Shown here: piece after piece, positions 1 through 11,851 of the stretch
Position numbering within the stretch: the stretch's first letter is position 1
How the letters are laid out: each line of letters begins with the position of its first letter
Origin: Glandiceps talaboti
Taxonomy: Eukaryota > Hemichordata > Enteropneusta > Spengelidae
Assembly (NCBI RefSeq): GCF_964340395.1
Contig: NC_135552.1
Location: forward strand, 19,959,181 to 20,023,180
Reading direction: 5' to 3'
DNA: 64,000 bases
Translations under genes and position numbers: made by a program
The notes under the pieces: generated by a model
What the model saw: only the letters and a program-made list of their open reading frames with translations
Databases searched by the model: none
Told to the model about the DNA's origin: nothing

Positions 1-96
1 GGAACATCTGAGTCTGCGAACTTCGTTCGCTTATCGTATCGGAAGAAAGCCCGAACGTCTAGCAGCAAGACTACTTCGCGGCGTACAACAACTTAA
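1..96 (+). CDS. possible C-terminal tail of an upstream gene (partial)
   Basis: From base 1 an open frame runs 31 codons to TAA at 94-96. The residues are rich in Arg, Lys, Ser and Thr (ends SRRTTT) and the stretch is more CpG-rich than the flank. An AATAAA lies near 311, so this could be the last coding bases and 3' UTR of a gene entering from the left. No domain is recognised and the stretch is short, so it may be chance. Confidence 0.25.
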   Translation, partial: GTSESANFVRLSYRKKARTSSSKTTSRRTTT

Positions 97-1752
97 CTAT
101 GTTGGTATCTGCAATTTTGGCACTCTTGATCATGAGGTCACAGTTCTATCATTATTACTACATACGTTTGTAATAATGTTTATTTTATGTCACTAACCGA
201 TTTCAATATTCATTATTTCGACAAGAGCTGGTTATTTAAATAGATTAAAGGTTAACTTCACCTTGTAACTTTAAACCAATTATAGAGAAGATACCATGGC
301 ATTGACTAAGAATAAAAATGTGTGATGGAAACTGATTTTAAGTTAAGTAAGAGTTTCAGTCAGAAATGGCCAGCCAGGCTGAAAGTACATTGAGCCTTGG
401 ACTCAAACTATAGTTTTGGATGGTACAAATGAGCTGATGAGCCCCGGGGCCGAACCTTTGTGTGATTTGCGCCACCCCCTTTAAATTTGTTCAAACATTA
501 GCGAATGCCGAAGTAAATCATTAATATAAAAAAATACTGAAGGTAGCACGTGTTGTTTTTTTATCTGAGAGGTTGGTGAGAAACTGTTTGTGCGAAGAAT
601 GAGAAAGTTTAAGAGGAAAGATACTGACAACCTCTTCAAGAGGTATGTAAAGTTATCGTTTCCTCAGGAGTTTTCGAAATATTTCCCCAAATAGAAATTT
701 GGATAAATTGTTTATTTACATACCTACCCTATCCCATCCCATCCCATCCCATCTCATCAATCCTATCTTACCTTATCCTATCCTACCCCATCCTATACTA
801 TCCTATCCTATCCCATCACGTTCCATCCCATCCCATCACATCACATCCCGTCCCATCACATCACATCCTGTCACGTCTCATGCCCATCCCATATCATCCC
901 ATCCCATCCTATCCTATCCCATTGCATCCTATCCCATCCCATTGCATCCTATCCTATCCTATCCCATCCTATTTTATCTATCTATATAGTTTTATGGTAC
1001 ATTGCAATACATGTACTTCTTAGGGAATTGCGTATAGTTTGATTACACAACTTCATTTCAATTATTGTTTCATGCTGACAATTCAGTAAACTCAAAGACG
1101 ATCGATTTGTGGTTTCATTTAACCTGTCGATGTGTACATGTTTGTTATCGATAATACCATAGTCGTACCAAGGTTAAACCCTCAAATTCAAATACTTTAT
1201 TCTGATAATACAATCTTCACAAAAAAATACTAACGAAAGTATCGGCCTTTCATTTCGCAATTGTTTTCTAAATATAACTTTTAACCACCGTGACCGGAGG
1301 GGCAACATTTGCCTGGTCGGACAGACAGAATAATTACATTGTACCAGTTAGATTAATTAATTTACAACCACTGACCCATTTTTACATCAGCAAATAACTA
1401 CAGAAGTATTATCACGTGAAGTTTATCACTAAATTGGCCGTCTATCTGGAACTGAGCTTTGATCTAAGTTGAGTACACTGATATCAATAATTCCTATTCA
1501 AATTGCCATCGTTGGACACCATACGAGTGGGATCAATTTCTACTGTCCTCGGGAAGACTACAAAAGACTGTTCGGTAATTGTTCATCGATACTCCAACGG
1601 GCAATGTAGATTTTACATCAGGAAGTCGTAACTAGATTTTAACTTTTTATTCTTGGAGTGATACATTTATCAGGCATCTTTTTTGTTCGGAGACGAAGCA
1701 GTTTTTAAGTTTTGTTTTTTGAAAGGGCTTCTACCTTCCACTCCGCGGTAGA
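97..1752. other. intergenic / 5' flank of unit A
   Basis: No coding exon is recognised. The stretch holds an AATAAA near 311, the pentanucleotide array at 722-985, and AT-rich unique sequence up to the exon 1 start codon. No convincing TATA box is seen in the last 200 bases before 1753. Confidence 0.5.
722..985. repeat. pentanucleotide microsatellite (CCCAT/CCTAT family)
   Basis: About 260 bases of imperfect tandem 5-mers, mostly CATCC and TATCC. An apparent open frame through it is only a by-product of the repeat. Confidence 0.9.
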
Positions 1753-1795
1753 ATGGAAGGGAAGCTGTACATAGCTGTCATTCTGATTATCTCAG
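1753..1795 (+). CDS. exon 1: signal peptide start
   Basis: ATG at 1753, then MEGKLYIAVILIIS, a basic residue followed by a hydrophobic core. Ends in phase 1 before GTAAGT. Continues in exon 2 with GAVLFPVQS, giving a typical cleavable signal peptide. Paralogous to exon 1b at 16724. Confidence 0.85.
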
Positions 1796-4700
1796 GTAAG
1801 TTACACCATTTCATTGGTTGTTGTGCAAGTTTTACTGCCAAACCTTGTATTAGTTCACCTACTTAAGTTTGTCTTTAGTTCGTATCTAAATCAAGAAACA
1901 ACTAGGAGCTGCAGTATTTTCACTGCGCAATTCCTGATTAAACTTCATGGGATATATAAACCTTGACTTTGTTTGATAGGCATAATACCCTTTGTTTCGC
2001 AGAGACAATGAAATGTCATTGTGTTTTGCAGAGACAATGAAATGTCGTTGTCACGGTTTTGCAGAGACAATGAAATGCCGTCTTTTGCAGAGACAATGAA
2101 ACCTCTTTGACAACAATTATACCAGATTATGCCGTTTATAGAAAGGATAAGAAATGTATTCTCCATTTTCTTTTTATTGAAATTTAAGAGATATGATGAA
2201 GCACACGAGTCTGAATAGTTAATCAGCAATTGTTTAATGATAAACCCAATTAGCGAGGACTTTGTAGTTATATTGGTGATAAAATTGCGAAACACGATTT
2301 CATGTAAATATTTGATTTGTTGTTTAGTTTAATCTGACTTAATGCTACTTGTCGTCAAATAGGTTGCCATTGGAATTTATTTTGTCCACATTTTGACCGT
2401 ACAAATTGAGTTTCACGTTTATGAAAGGCTTAATATTGTTTTACTCTTTGTGAATTTTTTCTTGATTTGCAAAATAACGTTAAAACTCTATTTAGTGGTC
2501 TGAGGTTAAAATTATCCATCAGAATGTCTGAGTTAAAACTGGATCCTTAACCCGGTTAAATTGAGTAAAGTTTTATGATTTATAATTTTTTTAAGGAGTG
2601 TAAATATTGTTATTGACCGCTTCGTAGTGGTGTTTTCATCCAATCACTGTCACGTGACCAAATTGCAGACGTGACAAGTGATTATTCTATTTGCAATGCT
2701 GTCAGTTTGCATGGATTTCAGGAAAGTTACCCACGATTCAAATTTGACTCAAATCCATGACATGTAATGTAGCAATGCGTATAAAGGTGATGTTTTTGAC
2801 GCAAGATTATAGTGTCATTTTCTCCTTGAAATTCCGATTATGCATCTAATCTGATGTAAACACAGCATAAGAATACATTATTGATATTTCACAGGAGCAG
2901 TATTATTTCCCGTTCAGTCTGAGAACACGTCATTGTCGACATGTGGGGATCTGTTTTCCTGTGGCGATGGAGAGTGTGTTTTGTGGAACCAGGTGTGTGA
3001 TAAAGAAACACAATGTTCAAATGGCAAAGATGAGATGTTTTGTGGTAAGTCTGATCGTTTAATTAATAAAACAGGAGCATTTACAACAACTCAATAAAAA
3101 ATTTCAATATCACACATTTTCATAAAACCCAACAGATGAGATATTTGACATAGTAATTCTTTTTCTTTCACTAAAACACGACCATTTACAACTCGATAAA
3201 AATTCCAAAAGACATACATTAGGAAAGATGAGGCGTTTTGTGGTAACTTTTGTCATTTACTAACGCAAGTACTTGTAACAACTTGATAAAACAGTTGATA
3301 AAACACATAACGAATTTCACGGAGGAAAACGGGGATATTTTGTAGTAATTTTGTTTTCTATTACTAAAATACAAGCATTTATAACTCAATAAAAATTATC
3401 CAGAAACACAACGAATTTGGTCAAACACGAATGAAATACATTCTATTCTGTATAAATTGTGTGTTTTACTAAAACACGAGAATTTAGAAACAAAGCTGTC
3501 GAATCAAGTCACGTGTGGAAATTTTGTAAATATACTAGGCAACACAACCCAAGGCAACTCCTGAATATTCAATGTACATGTGTAACATACTCATGAATAT
3601 GCAGTGTTCAATCATTCCATATTTATGACGCCATATAGCCATCATGAGACAACGCACGACCGCTAATAAGGGCTGCCACTGAACAATGGGTGGCCAATAA
3701 TTTTCAGGTCGTATTTCTAGGCAATCGCGCGAAATGTAAGTGACGTAAATTCATAAAATTACCCTGTACATTACGATTATGAAGAAGAGCTGCATGATTA
3801 TATTATTGTAACTGACAGTTATGTGTATATGTATATGTGATTTTACCATCAGTGTTAGACTGACACAAATACCACGGGACGTTGAATTTTATTTTATTTT
3901 GCTCTTCCTTTATATATCATATATTCATGTGTGTGTCTCAAAAGGTTTGTTAATTGATTCCTAAACATGGTTAATATCTAAAAACAATACAAAACTTATA
4001 CTAAATTAGTTGGTTGGAAGCACAATTGAAAGAATCGCATAGACTTGAATGTACTGGTATTTTACCTGTCATAGCATTCGTAGTTCACTAGAAAAAGTGT
4101 TTTACACCGAAAAAGGCCCTAATAGGAAAACCATCTAGATCCTTTTGTCCTAGACGATATGGATACTTGAAATATTTAGTGTTCGCATGTCGACACGTAT
4201 TTTTAATCGATAAAACAGGATAGTGTAATGGACTTCTGTATGAACTTTGCCTGAAACTTTGATCGTCAACAGAATACTTGATCATGAGTCAAAATCTCAA
4301 AATCATCATATGCATTTTTTGTCATTCGGATTGTTACAATATTCTCCCGCCACCTTTATCCTCACATGTAGCCACTGCGGACTATTGTCCCAGAAGAAGA
4401 ATATTTCTTTTGGATAATTCTTTCTGTCATCAATACATGTTCACAAATCTTTATCATTTAAAGTTTCTTTGTCAAGTAGAAATAATCAGTCAACGTGAAG
4501 CGCATTATCAAAGTATTTCGAAAACTAGGTTCTCTCTTAAAAATTTGAAGCGTAACATTTATGTCACTTGTTTTTTTTGTCATAGTACTCACACCAAATA
4601 CATTTGTGATGTAGCTATAAATTGATTTGTTTGTTTGTTTGTTTGTTTGTTTGTTTGTTTGTTTGTTTGTTTGCTTGCTTGTTAGTTAGTCAGTCGATCA

Positions 4701-7700
4701 GTCAGTCTGTCTGTTTGTTAGTTAGTTAATTAGTTAGATTCATAGCAATGAATAGAGAAAAAGAAGGGGAAAAGAACATTGTATTCAACTAATTGACAAG
4801 TATGTATGGAGCTTTTGCATATACATACTAGTAATACTTCACTGTACATTTTCATATGCATTCAGCCCTCATTTGTACCTAAAACCACTATAGTTAAAGG
4901 CAGTAGTACACGTGGCTATGTGCATGTCCATACAATGATGATTGCAAGCATATAAACCGATGATATTTTTCAACTAATTCAAATTGGACAAATAAAAATT
5001 GTTTACTTTTTAATTTTAATATCCCAGCTGCCAGTAATTGTGATTCAGGTCAACGAGAGTGTGATGACGGGTCTTGTGTCTTTAACTGGCAGTTCTGTGA
5101 CTTCAGGGAAGACTGTCCTGACGGAAGTGACGAATCCCTTTGTGGTGAGTACTTCGGGATCTCGTAAGCGTGAATTCCACTAGCCTAGTTGTACATGCAG
5201 AGGCACATTCGAATATATGTTTTCAACTTTAATACTTCTGCAACTAAATATGACATTTTGAACGATCAAAGATCATCAAATATATAACGTAATAAGCTTA
5301 TTTCATTACGTCCGTCGGATACGTAACGAGTTTCATTTTGTAAAAATGTAAACCTTCAGCCTTGAATAGGCTGAAACATGCTGATGTACGGCGACAAAAC
5401 AAGCGCCAGATAGACTTTATGCAAATCACGTTCAGGTAGGGCTGGACTTTATACGCTGCTTCATGTGACAACTTATTAGAAGCAGAATATACAGAATGCA
5501 TAGGGACATATCTCATGACACTACAACTATGGACAAACTCCTATTGTGAAATGGATAGATTTTAGTTTTAAGTTTAAGTTAATGGATTAAGATATTAAAA
5601 TAGCCTTGACTACTGTGATAGCTCAGACCACTAACTATCGTTTTAATGGTCTGAGGTGATAGATATCACTATGAGTTCACTTGAAACATGACTGTATAGC
5701 AATTAACCAAAAGAAAATATAACCTGGCCTCTAGTATATGTGAATTATATACAAAAACAGTCTTGAAAACAATGTTTCTTTCTATCGTTTGTTTGTTTTG
5801 TTTGTTAGTTTGTTTGTTTGTTTGTTTGTTAGTTTGCTTGTTCGTATATTTTGTTTTGCCTTTAATTCGACCCTATGCCAAAATCCATAGCTCTAGAAAA
5901 TGCATATTCATTTGTCAACATTATCTACGCGTCTGTTCTCGCGTAAAATCGATAAGAAAATTTTTGCCAATTCTGACCTATTTAGCTATACGTTTGCAGC
6001 ATAGATTCGTACAGACGCTACCGTAGAACAGCAAACAAACGACAAACAAGGGAACTTCTTTCACCTTTAGGAAAAGCGATTTAACAAGAAAGGGTCATGT
6101 TTTGTTTGTGTAAAAACAGAATGCCAAGACCTTTACATCTCTCAATAATCTATGTTGGCAGGTACAAGTTGTGACTTTGAAGAGACCTGTCCGTGGGTTA
6201 ACGATGACACAGATAATTTTGACTGGTCACTGAAAGATGGCGAACCAGAGGAAGAAACAATGCCAGACTATGATCAAACACTTGGTACAAGTGATGGTAT
6301 GTAAATTGAGTGATGATTAATAAACTACGAGAATCAGACATGGAAATGTCGATATACCAAATGTAGTACTCGCTGTACAGTACCCGTATGTACTTCCCCT
6401 TATACCATCTTTTGCAACCCATATCAACATAACAGCCATTACAATCACCACCACCAGCATCACAACAGCCACTATCAAAACCTAAATTCAATACTATCCA
6501 CCTTTCAAACCACGAATATCATCTGTCTCATCACAATAAACGTTTGTTTGATTCATCCTCTGAGTGATAATCTATTCATATTTCCTACCATCCACAGCCA
6601 AATAAAGATTGATATGTACGAATGTTACTCTTTTTATCAGGTAGATACATCTATGTCATAAGTAGTGGCAGATCACGGACGGCTAGGTACTTAAGTCCCA
6701 CGTATTCTGTGAGTGGTCGGAACGGTTGTCAATTGGTCTTTTACTTTCACTACGAAAGTTCACGAATTGGTACACTCAACGTCTTATTTGAAATGGGTGG
6801 CGAAGAAACGACGCTATGGTCCCTGGGTATTACAGACAGAGACGGACGATGGGAAGAAACCATTCTTGATATAAGAGATTGCTCGCAAAATTTCACTGTG
6901 AGTTACTAGTAAATTATGTATTGTTATCAATAATCAACAGATGTGATACAGAATACTTGAATAAGGCATTCAATATAACTACAATTACAAATATTTTTTT
7001 TTCTGTTTTCTCTCAATTTCATTCTTGATTTTTTTTTTTTGCTTCATCATGGGTTTTTGAGAAAGTGCTATACATGCATTGCCCACTTTATAACTACGGT
7101 ATATGGTGTTGCTTAAAAAACAACTTCTTGAGAAATGAGCTAGGAGATAACACAAACACATTTCACCATCATATTTAAACAGAAGGGGTATTGTCACCCC
7201 AATCAGTATATATAAAGCAGCTTACATATTTTTATTTTATAAGAATGAAACTTAGCTACCTTGCCGGAGTCAGTCAATTAGACGAGTTCATACCATTTAG
7301 CTCGTTCTGGCTGATCAAGACGTTTTATTTGGATATTAAAAAGTAACAGTGTTGCTTCTGTTGATAAGAACAACTTAGCGTAATTCTGCAAATGTATAGA
7401 TAAATAATGCATTGGCTTGTATCCGGTATTATATCTACAGTGTATATTATTATCATAATTGTAACTTTAGATTTCAACACACATTAATAATTAATAAAAT
7501 CTGATTTTCCGTAAGTAAGACAACAAACAAGGAATACTTCTTCATCTCTTCGTTGTTGTTACAGTGATGGTGCCCTTGTAAATAGATTTTTCTTATTTTT
7601 CATCGTTGTTATTATCATGCATAAAAATATATATGAATTTGAATATCGAAGATATAACGTTTGCAATTTTAGAGTTATTAATATTGGGAAATATTCCATT

Positions 7701-9203
7701 CATCCAATAGATAATATTTGAAGCCAAAATGGACACTATAACCATTGGTGGAGATTCCGGCCACATAGCCGTTGACGATATCAGCTTTATTAATTGTGAA
7801 TATGACGAATTGCCGACAGAGCAATGTCCAGAGAGATCTTGTAGTAGTGGCCATTGTTACGATTACACACAGGCGTGTGACATGGCTATAGACTGTTGTA
7901 TAGATCACAGTGATGAAACAGATATATGTGGTAAGACTTTCAACATTTACACCATGCATAAACCATAAATATGGAATATATATTCTGGTCGTTCTACATC
8001 ACGACAACGCGCGTCTATGTCACGACAACGCGTGTTTACGTCACTGGTTCTGCTGTGTACGAAATATGACTCAAAACGTTTAAAATTGCCATTATTGTCC
8101 CCAATCTTTCTTTGATATTACTGGCGCTGGTATAATTATATGTATTATTCCCCAATATTTTTCTTCACTCAGCCGGAAAATACTAGGGTGTGGTCACTGC
8201 TCGTCTAGCGACTCGTAGCGACAAAGACCCCTAGCTCAGCAATAAATTATAACACCATTGCTCAGCAATAAATTATAACACCATGGTGTTATAATTTATT
8301 GCTGAGCTAGGGATTTCGATACAAACACCCTGTGACAAATGTCATTTATTCGAACACATAAGAATTCCCAGAGGAATTACTAAAGGTTACAAAGCACAGA
8401 GGAAAATAAGTAAAATAAAATAAATTTAACGTATACAGTAAATATTTAAAAAACTCCGATGTCACATCATATGGTGTTACAATTTCTTGCTGGGCCAGGG
8501 AGTTCGATACAATCACCCTGTGACCGATGACACAACATTATGTTACAATTTATTGCTGAGCTAGAAAAATTGATATAAAGAAACTCTGTGACCAACTACT
8601 CAGCAAAAAAGGCTTTACAACAAGTGTAATTTGTTTGTTCGTTTATTTTTGTGTTGTTTTTAATTTTTGTTGTCTTTTCCTTGTAAACCAGTACTGGATA
8701 AATATATTTTTCATTCTTTTCGCACACAAGGAATAGGTGTGGGACGATGAATAGAATACCCCTGCCAATACTGTAATTTAGTACCAATGTCTCGACTCGA
8801 AGATCAGCGAATAATTCATAACCTGAGAGGGTGATATAAATACATTATATAGAATTACAATTCGGATTTTGATTCCGCTTTGTGTTAATAATAGATGGTT
8901 TAAATTTCGTTTATATCAGACGACTATACTACATGTGACTTCGAGGAAGACTTCTGCACCTGGGAACAAGTAGACGGTGACGATTTTGATTGGGATCGAC
9001 GGGACGGTGGAGGGCTCCTCAGAACACCTGGTTATGATCACACTACAGGGACTTCAGAAGGTACGATATGACACGTGGCATAGTCTGAAGCAGTGATGTC
9101 GGAGACATAGAGCTAGAGATCTATGAAATCACATAAATTTAGTGTTTGATGACGAAAATAAGATAATGGTTAAAATACATACATACATACATACATACAT
9201 ACA

Positions 9204-9234
<31 letters not shown>

Positions 9235-9271
9235 GTACATACATACATACATACATACATACATACATACA

Positions 9272-9307
<36 letters not shown>

Positions 9308-9318
9308 TACGTACGTAC

Positions 9319-9349
<31 letters not shown>

Positions 9350-10521
9350 TTTGTTTGTATAATAAAAGAAATGGTTTTATTTATGAATATAATCGATACA
9401 CTATTTTGTGAACAGCATATACATGAAGACCAAAAGTAAGATATGACAGTTTCACTTCACTCAGTCAACGTTACGTCTACTTATTGCATACAGGACATTA
9501 CATCTATACTGACGTGTCGGGTCTACTACCAGGTGATAGTGTTGGTTGGTTGGTTAGTCATACCATTGATGACTCATTGGCCACGGGGGGCCAACCATGC
9601 TGGGTAAGATTGGTCAATTCTGCTATGACATTTTTTGCATTGTACCCACTATGATGTTAATTACTTTCATATCTAAAATATTTTCATCATTTTACGTGTG
9701 AGGTAAGTTGACGATCGCCTATCCCAACATGCGAGTTGAGGACTCTAACCACATATAGTCATAGGACCGCAAGCAAAATGGAGAAGAGCTCTAATGTAAC
9801 ATTGGGGATTGGGGACCACTAATAGTACGATTTACTACTATGATGATACAATGGTTTATACTGTATTCCTCTTTTCAGACTTAGTCAAGTGTCCTTTATA
9901 TGCGCGACAAAGATTTTTTTTTAATTTTGACGAATATAATATTTAAACCACTTTCCTTCAAATATTGTTTACCCCAGTTGGGTGAATGGAGACCTGATGT
10001 TCGAAGTGGTTAAAGTGGTCGGCTTGGAATCTGCAAGTTGTCGGTTCTAGCCTCGCCGTTTCTGTATCTGTATTACAACAATATATACGCACTTTTCATT
10101 TGCCCCACTACATACAGATGCAATATTTTTTCCACATGGAAGATGAAGACATTGGAACCCTAAACATTTACTATTGGACGGAGACCTACGGCGAGAAGAC
10201 TTTGATGAGAACTATCAAGGCCGACTATGGAGATGTGTGGGTTAAAGACGAAATTCAATTCCAAGTCGGCAAACCCTTCCAGGTAATGACATTGCTGTTA
10301 TTTGTATTTTCATTTTGAAAAACTAACCTTACAAAAATAGTTGTTAGTTTGTTAATAGCACTTTACAAAACATGAACATGAAGACATTTTTGAGTCTTCA
10401 TACAAGTGGTCTTGGCTTGGAAGGTATAAATATATATGTTACTTATTCCGTGACCAGGGGAGAACTCGTAAATGTGCTGACTATTATTATGACAGTGAAG
10501 AAATTACAACCAGTACTGATT

Positions 10522-10607
<86 letters not shown>

Positions 10608-11002
10608 TCACCAGTATTGTTTTTAAAAATCAGTTAAACAACATTCATCGATGGTTTGAAATGTGTCAATTCTAAATTGTGATATGAGTATAGTACTAGT
10701 GTAGTAAATCTATTGACTCCATCGATTTGTTAAAACGTCTTCGCACTAGTTCATTCAAGACCGTTCAATACTCAAGGACTAGTTTTTAAAGTGCTCCTGG
10801 AGACAATGATGATGATGGGTTGAATAAAATCTCATATTTTATATTATGCATGTATAATATTTAACCAATCAGGTTCTTCGTTATATCTCGTAGGTTGTCA
10901 TAGAAGGAGTCGAAGGAGTTAACCTTGGTGCTGATTTGTCAGTTGATGACGTGTCTTTTAGTCCTGGATGCGTTTTGATTAACGATCCTCTCCCTCCGAC
11001 AG
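1753..11002 (+). CDS. unit A: secreted or surface MAM/LDLa protein, exons 1-10 (MALRD1-like)
   Basis: Ten exons join in frame: 1753-1795, 2895-3044, 5028-5144, 6162-6296, 6641-6897, 7711-7930, 8920-9060, 9494-9603, 10118-10282, 10894-11002 (1447 nt, about 482 residues). Order: signal peptide, LDLa1, LDLa2, MAM1, LDLa3, MAM2, then a Pro/Thr linker. MAM domains are adhesion and interaction modules of extracellular proteins; LDLa domains are small Ca2+-binding disulfide modules. The start is the ATG of a signal-peptide exon. No stop codon or membrane anchor is found after exon 10. Either a terminal exon in 11003-16700 was missed, or exon 10 (phase 1) splices to exon 11 at 20610 (also phase 1), which would give a smooth Pro/Thr-rich linker. 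The exons are not CpG-depleted, unlike exons 11-66. The molecular role and ligand are unknown. Confidence 0.75.
2895..3044 (+). CDS. exon 2: end of signal peptide and LDLa1
   Basis: Acceptor ..CACAG, donor GTAAGT; phase 1 to 1. Six cysteines in LDLa spacing. The terminal motif is CSNGKDEMFC, so the usual CxDGSDE calcium loop is altered and Ca2+ binding may be weaker. Confidence 0.85.
3045..3490 (+). repeat. tandem copies of the exon 2 3' edge and donor
   Basis: The junction containing GATGAGATGTTTTGTG|GTAAGT recurs in decaying form, with donor-like GTAA at about 3153, 3243 and 3345 (original donor 3045) and possibly near 3448. Period about 90-108 bp. Each copy is followed by the same intron start with ACTAAAACACGA..CATTTA. 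Confidence 0.7.
3491..5027. other. rest of intron 2
   Basis: AT-rich sequence without a recognisable exon. It includes a TTTG/TTAG tetranucleotide array at 4627-4740. Open frames around 4088-4625 on either strand resemble no known domain. Confidence 0.5.
4627..4740. repeat. (TTTG)n/(TTAG)n microsatellite
   Basis: About 12 TTTG units grade into TTAG and CAGT units within intron 2. A smaller TTTG tract lies at about 5785-5850. Confidence 0.9.
5028..5144 (+). CDS. exon 3: LDLa2
   Basis: Acceptor CCCAG, donor GTGAGT, phase 1 to 1, 117 nt. One complete LDLa with six Cys and the canonical calcium-site ending CPDGSDESLC. Single-exon LDLa flanked by phase-1 introns, the classic shuffling module. 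Confidence 0.88.
6162..6296 (+). CDS. exon 4: MAM1 N-terminal part
   Basis: Begins with the MAM signature CDFEETCPW, then DNFDW and YDQTLGTSDG. 135 nt, phase 1 to 1, donor GTATGT. Confidence 0.88.
6641..6897 (+). CDS. exon 5: MAM1 middle part
   Basis: Starts GRYIYV, includes the third MAM cysteine (NGCQLVFYFHY) and GTLNVLF..LW. Phase 1 to 0, donor GTGAGT. Its 257 nt equals exons 22+23 (126+131) and exons 52+53, suggesting the same module with one intron missing. Confidence 0.85.
7711..7930 (+). CDS. exon 6: MAM1 C-terminal part and LDLa3
   Basis: Phase 0 to 1. Closes MAM1 with GHIAVDDISFINC, then a six-Cys LDLa ending CCIDHSDETDIC. In the homologous later modules (exons 24/25 and 54/55) these two pieces are separate exons. 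Confidence 0.85.
7970..8040. repeat. short CpG-rich direct repeat
   Basis: Two tandem copies of a roughly 23-26 bp unit containing CACGACAACGCG, followed by a partial TTTACGTCAC unit, just after exon 6. Confidence 0.55.
8229..8312. repeat. perfect inverted repeat / cruciform
   Basis: A 30-bp arm at 8229-8258 is exactly reverse-complementary to 8283-8312. The spacer carries another copy, so 8260-8307 alone is a perfect 48-bp palindrome centred on CCATGG. The arm contains GCTCAGCAATAAATTATAACACC. Confidence 0.9.
8281..8602. repeat. degenerate direct repeats sharing the palindrome arm
   Basis: The unit beginning GTGTTATAATTTATTGCTGAGCTAG and running to ACCCTGTGAC at 8284-8335 recurs at about 8470-8523 and 8540-8590 with substitutions. 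This suggests a small mobile or terminal-repeat element. Confidence 0.6.
8920..9060 (+). CDS. exon 7: MAM2 N-terminal part
   Basis: TTCDFEEDFCTWEQVDGDDFDW then [10 protein letters not shown], a textbook MAM start. 141 nt, phase 1 to 1, donor GTACGA. Confidence 0.9.
9176..9355. repeat. compound microsatellite (CATA)n(GCGT)n(GT)n
   Basis: ACAT repeats 9176-9271, GCGT repeats to about 9308, then GTAC and GT runs to about 9346, ending in TTTG. Open frames through it are repeat artefacts. Confidence 0.92.
9494..9603 (+). CDS. exon 8: MAM2 second part
   Basis: GHYIYTDVSG..GWLVSHT..QPCW. 110 nt, phase 1 to 0, donor GTAAGA. Exons 7+8 together (251 nt) match the single fused exon 26 (254 nt). Confidence 0.82.
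9985..10080 (+). mobile_element. tRNA-derived SINE head, truncated
   Basis: Contains a box-A-like AGTGGTTAAAGTGG and a box-B-like GGTTCTAGCC about 30 nt apart, as in a tRNA-derived SINE promoter. The head resembles copies at 30331 and 49031. It stops just before the exon 9 acceptor. Confidence 0.5.
10118..10282 (+). CDS. exon 9: MAM2 third part
   Basis: MQYFFHMEDEDIGTLNIYYW..GDVWV..FQ. 165 nt, phase 0 to 0, donor GTAATG. Same length and phases as exon 27 (MAM7), which also begins with Met-x-Phe/Tyr..HM. Confidence 0.87.
10519..10607. repeat. (CTA)n trinucleotide repeat
   Basis: About 29 units of CTA/TAC in intron 9. The poly-Tyr frame it creates is not a gene. Confidence 0.95.
10894..11002 (+). 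CDS. exon 10: MAM2 C-terminal part and linker
   Basis: VVIEGVEG..ADLSVDDVSFSPGC then INDPLPPT. Phase 0 to 1, donor GTAAGT. Homologous exon 28 continues through a Pro/Thr linker into an LDLa, whereas this exon stops in the linker. Confidence 0.85.
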
Positions 11003-11851
11003 GTAAGTCACGTGATCTATTAAGGTCTCTCGGATATATTCGGCAAATCTTCGGGCCATGATGATCTGCCAAGACGACAATCAATTCGACGTGGGTGAAA
11101 TAACCCGTCCTAATTTTGACCATGTGTAATATGAACTAGCAGCTACTGCTTCGAAAAGTATAGTCAAAGACTTAATATTTTGTCAACAATACAATTTTAT
11201 AGTAGAAAAGATAGATGCATCACAGTCAGTTGTCACGGTACTAGCAGGTGTCTCAACTGATTGAGTGACGTCATATCCAGCCGGTAGATTTGCCAATTCA
11301 GTATACCGTAGACTAATTCGAGTGTCCAATAACTGATGTAATATTTAAATGAATACTACATACTGTCTATAAAAAGTGTAACATTCCATGCAGATTCTGT
11401 ATAACGTCAATTTTGAATCCACCACTGTCTTGTGCTGTTGTGGTAAAAAGATAGTTGTAGGAAGTTTGTTTTGAATTAGTATAGTTTGAGGTTAGTAACT
11501 GTATTGTTATGTACACATTCGCCAAAAGACTTCGATTCCCTACTATATCTATTGACTATGTTACATTTAATCAGCTCAATGAGTAGTCTTTCTTATTCTT
11601 TGAACGTGGTGAAGTTGGTGAGTCGGTAGAACGCTCTTATCGTAGTGATTAAACTTGGAGTTGGTGAGTTGGTAGAACACTCTGACAAAACGCTATTCCG
11701 TTTTTACAATGTAGTTTGTGCTGACTTTGGAACGGTAAATTGGAAACGAATGCGACGTTCCGATCCGTCTACAGTGGACCTTGATCACGCAATGGTTTAA
11801 TTATTAAGCGTTGATGTCTCTCTCTGGACTGGCGGAATAATACTAGTATGT

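Noticed and set aside
9142-9439. Coding frames over the CATA/GCGT tract
   Set aside because: Microsatellite artefact between exons 7 and 8.
10372-10626. Open frame with a long poly-Tyr tract
   Set aside because: Created entirely by the (CTA)n microsatellite in intron 9.
11600-11690. Functional tRNA gene
   Set aside because: GTTGGTGAGTCGGTAGAAC resembles a tRNA A-box region and repeats twice, but no cloverleaf or clear B box can be formed; treated as repeat debris.
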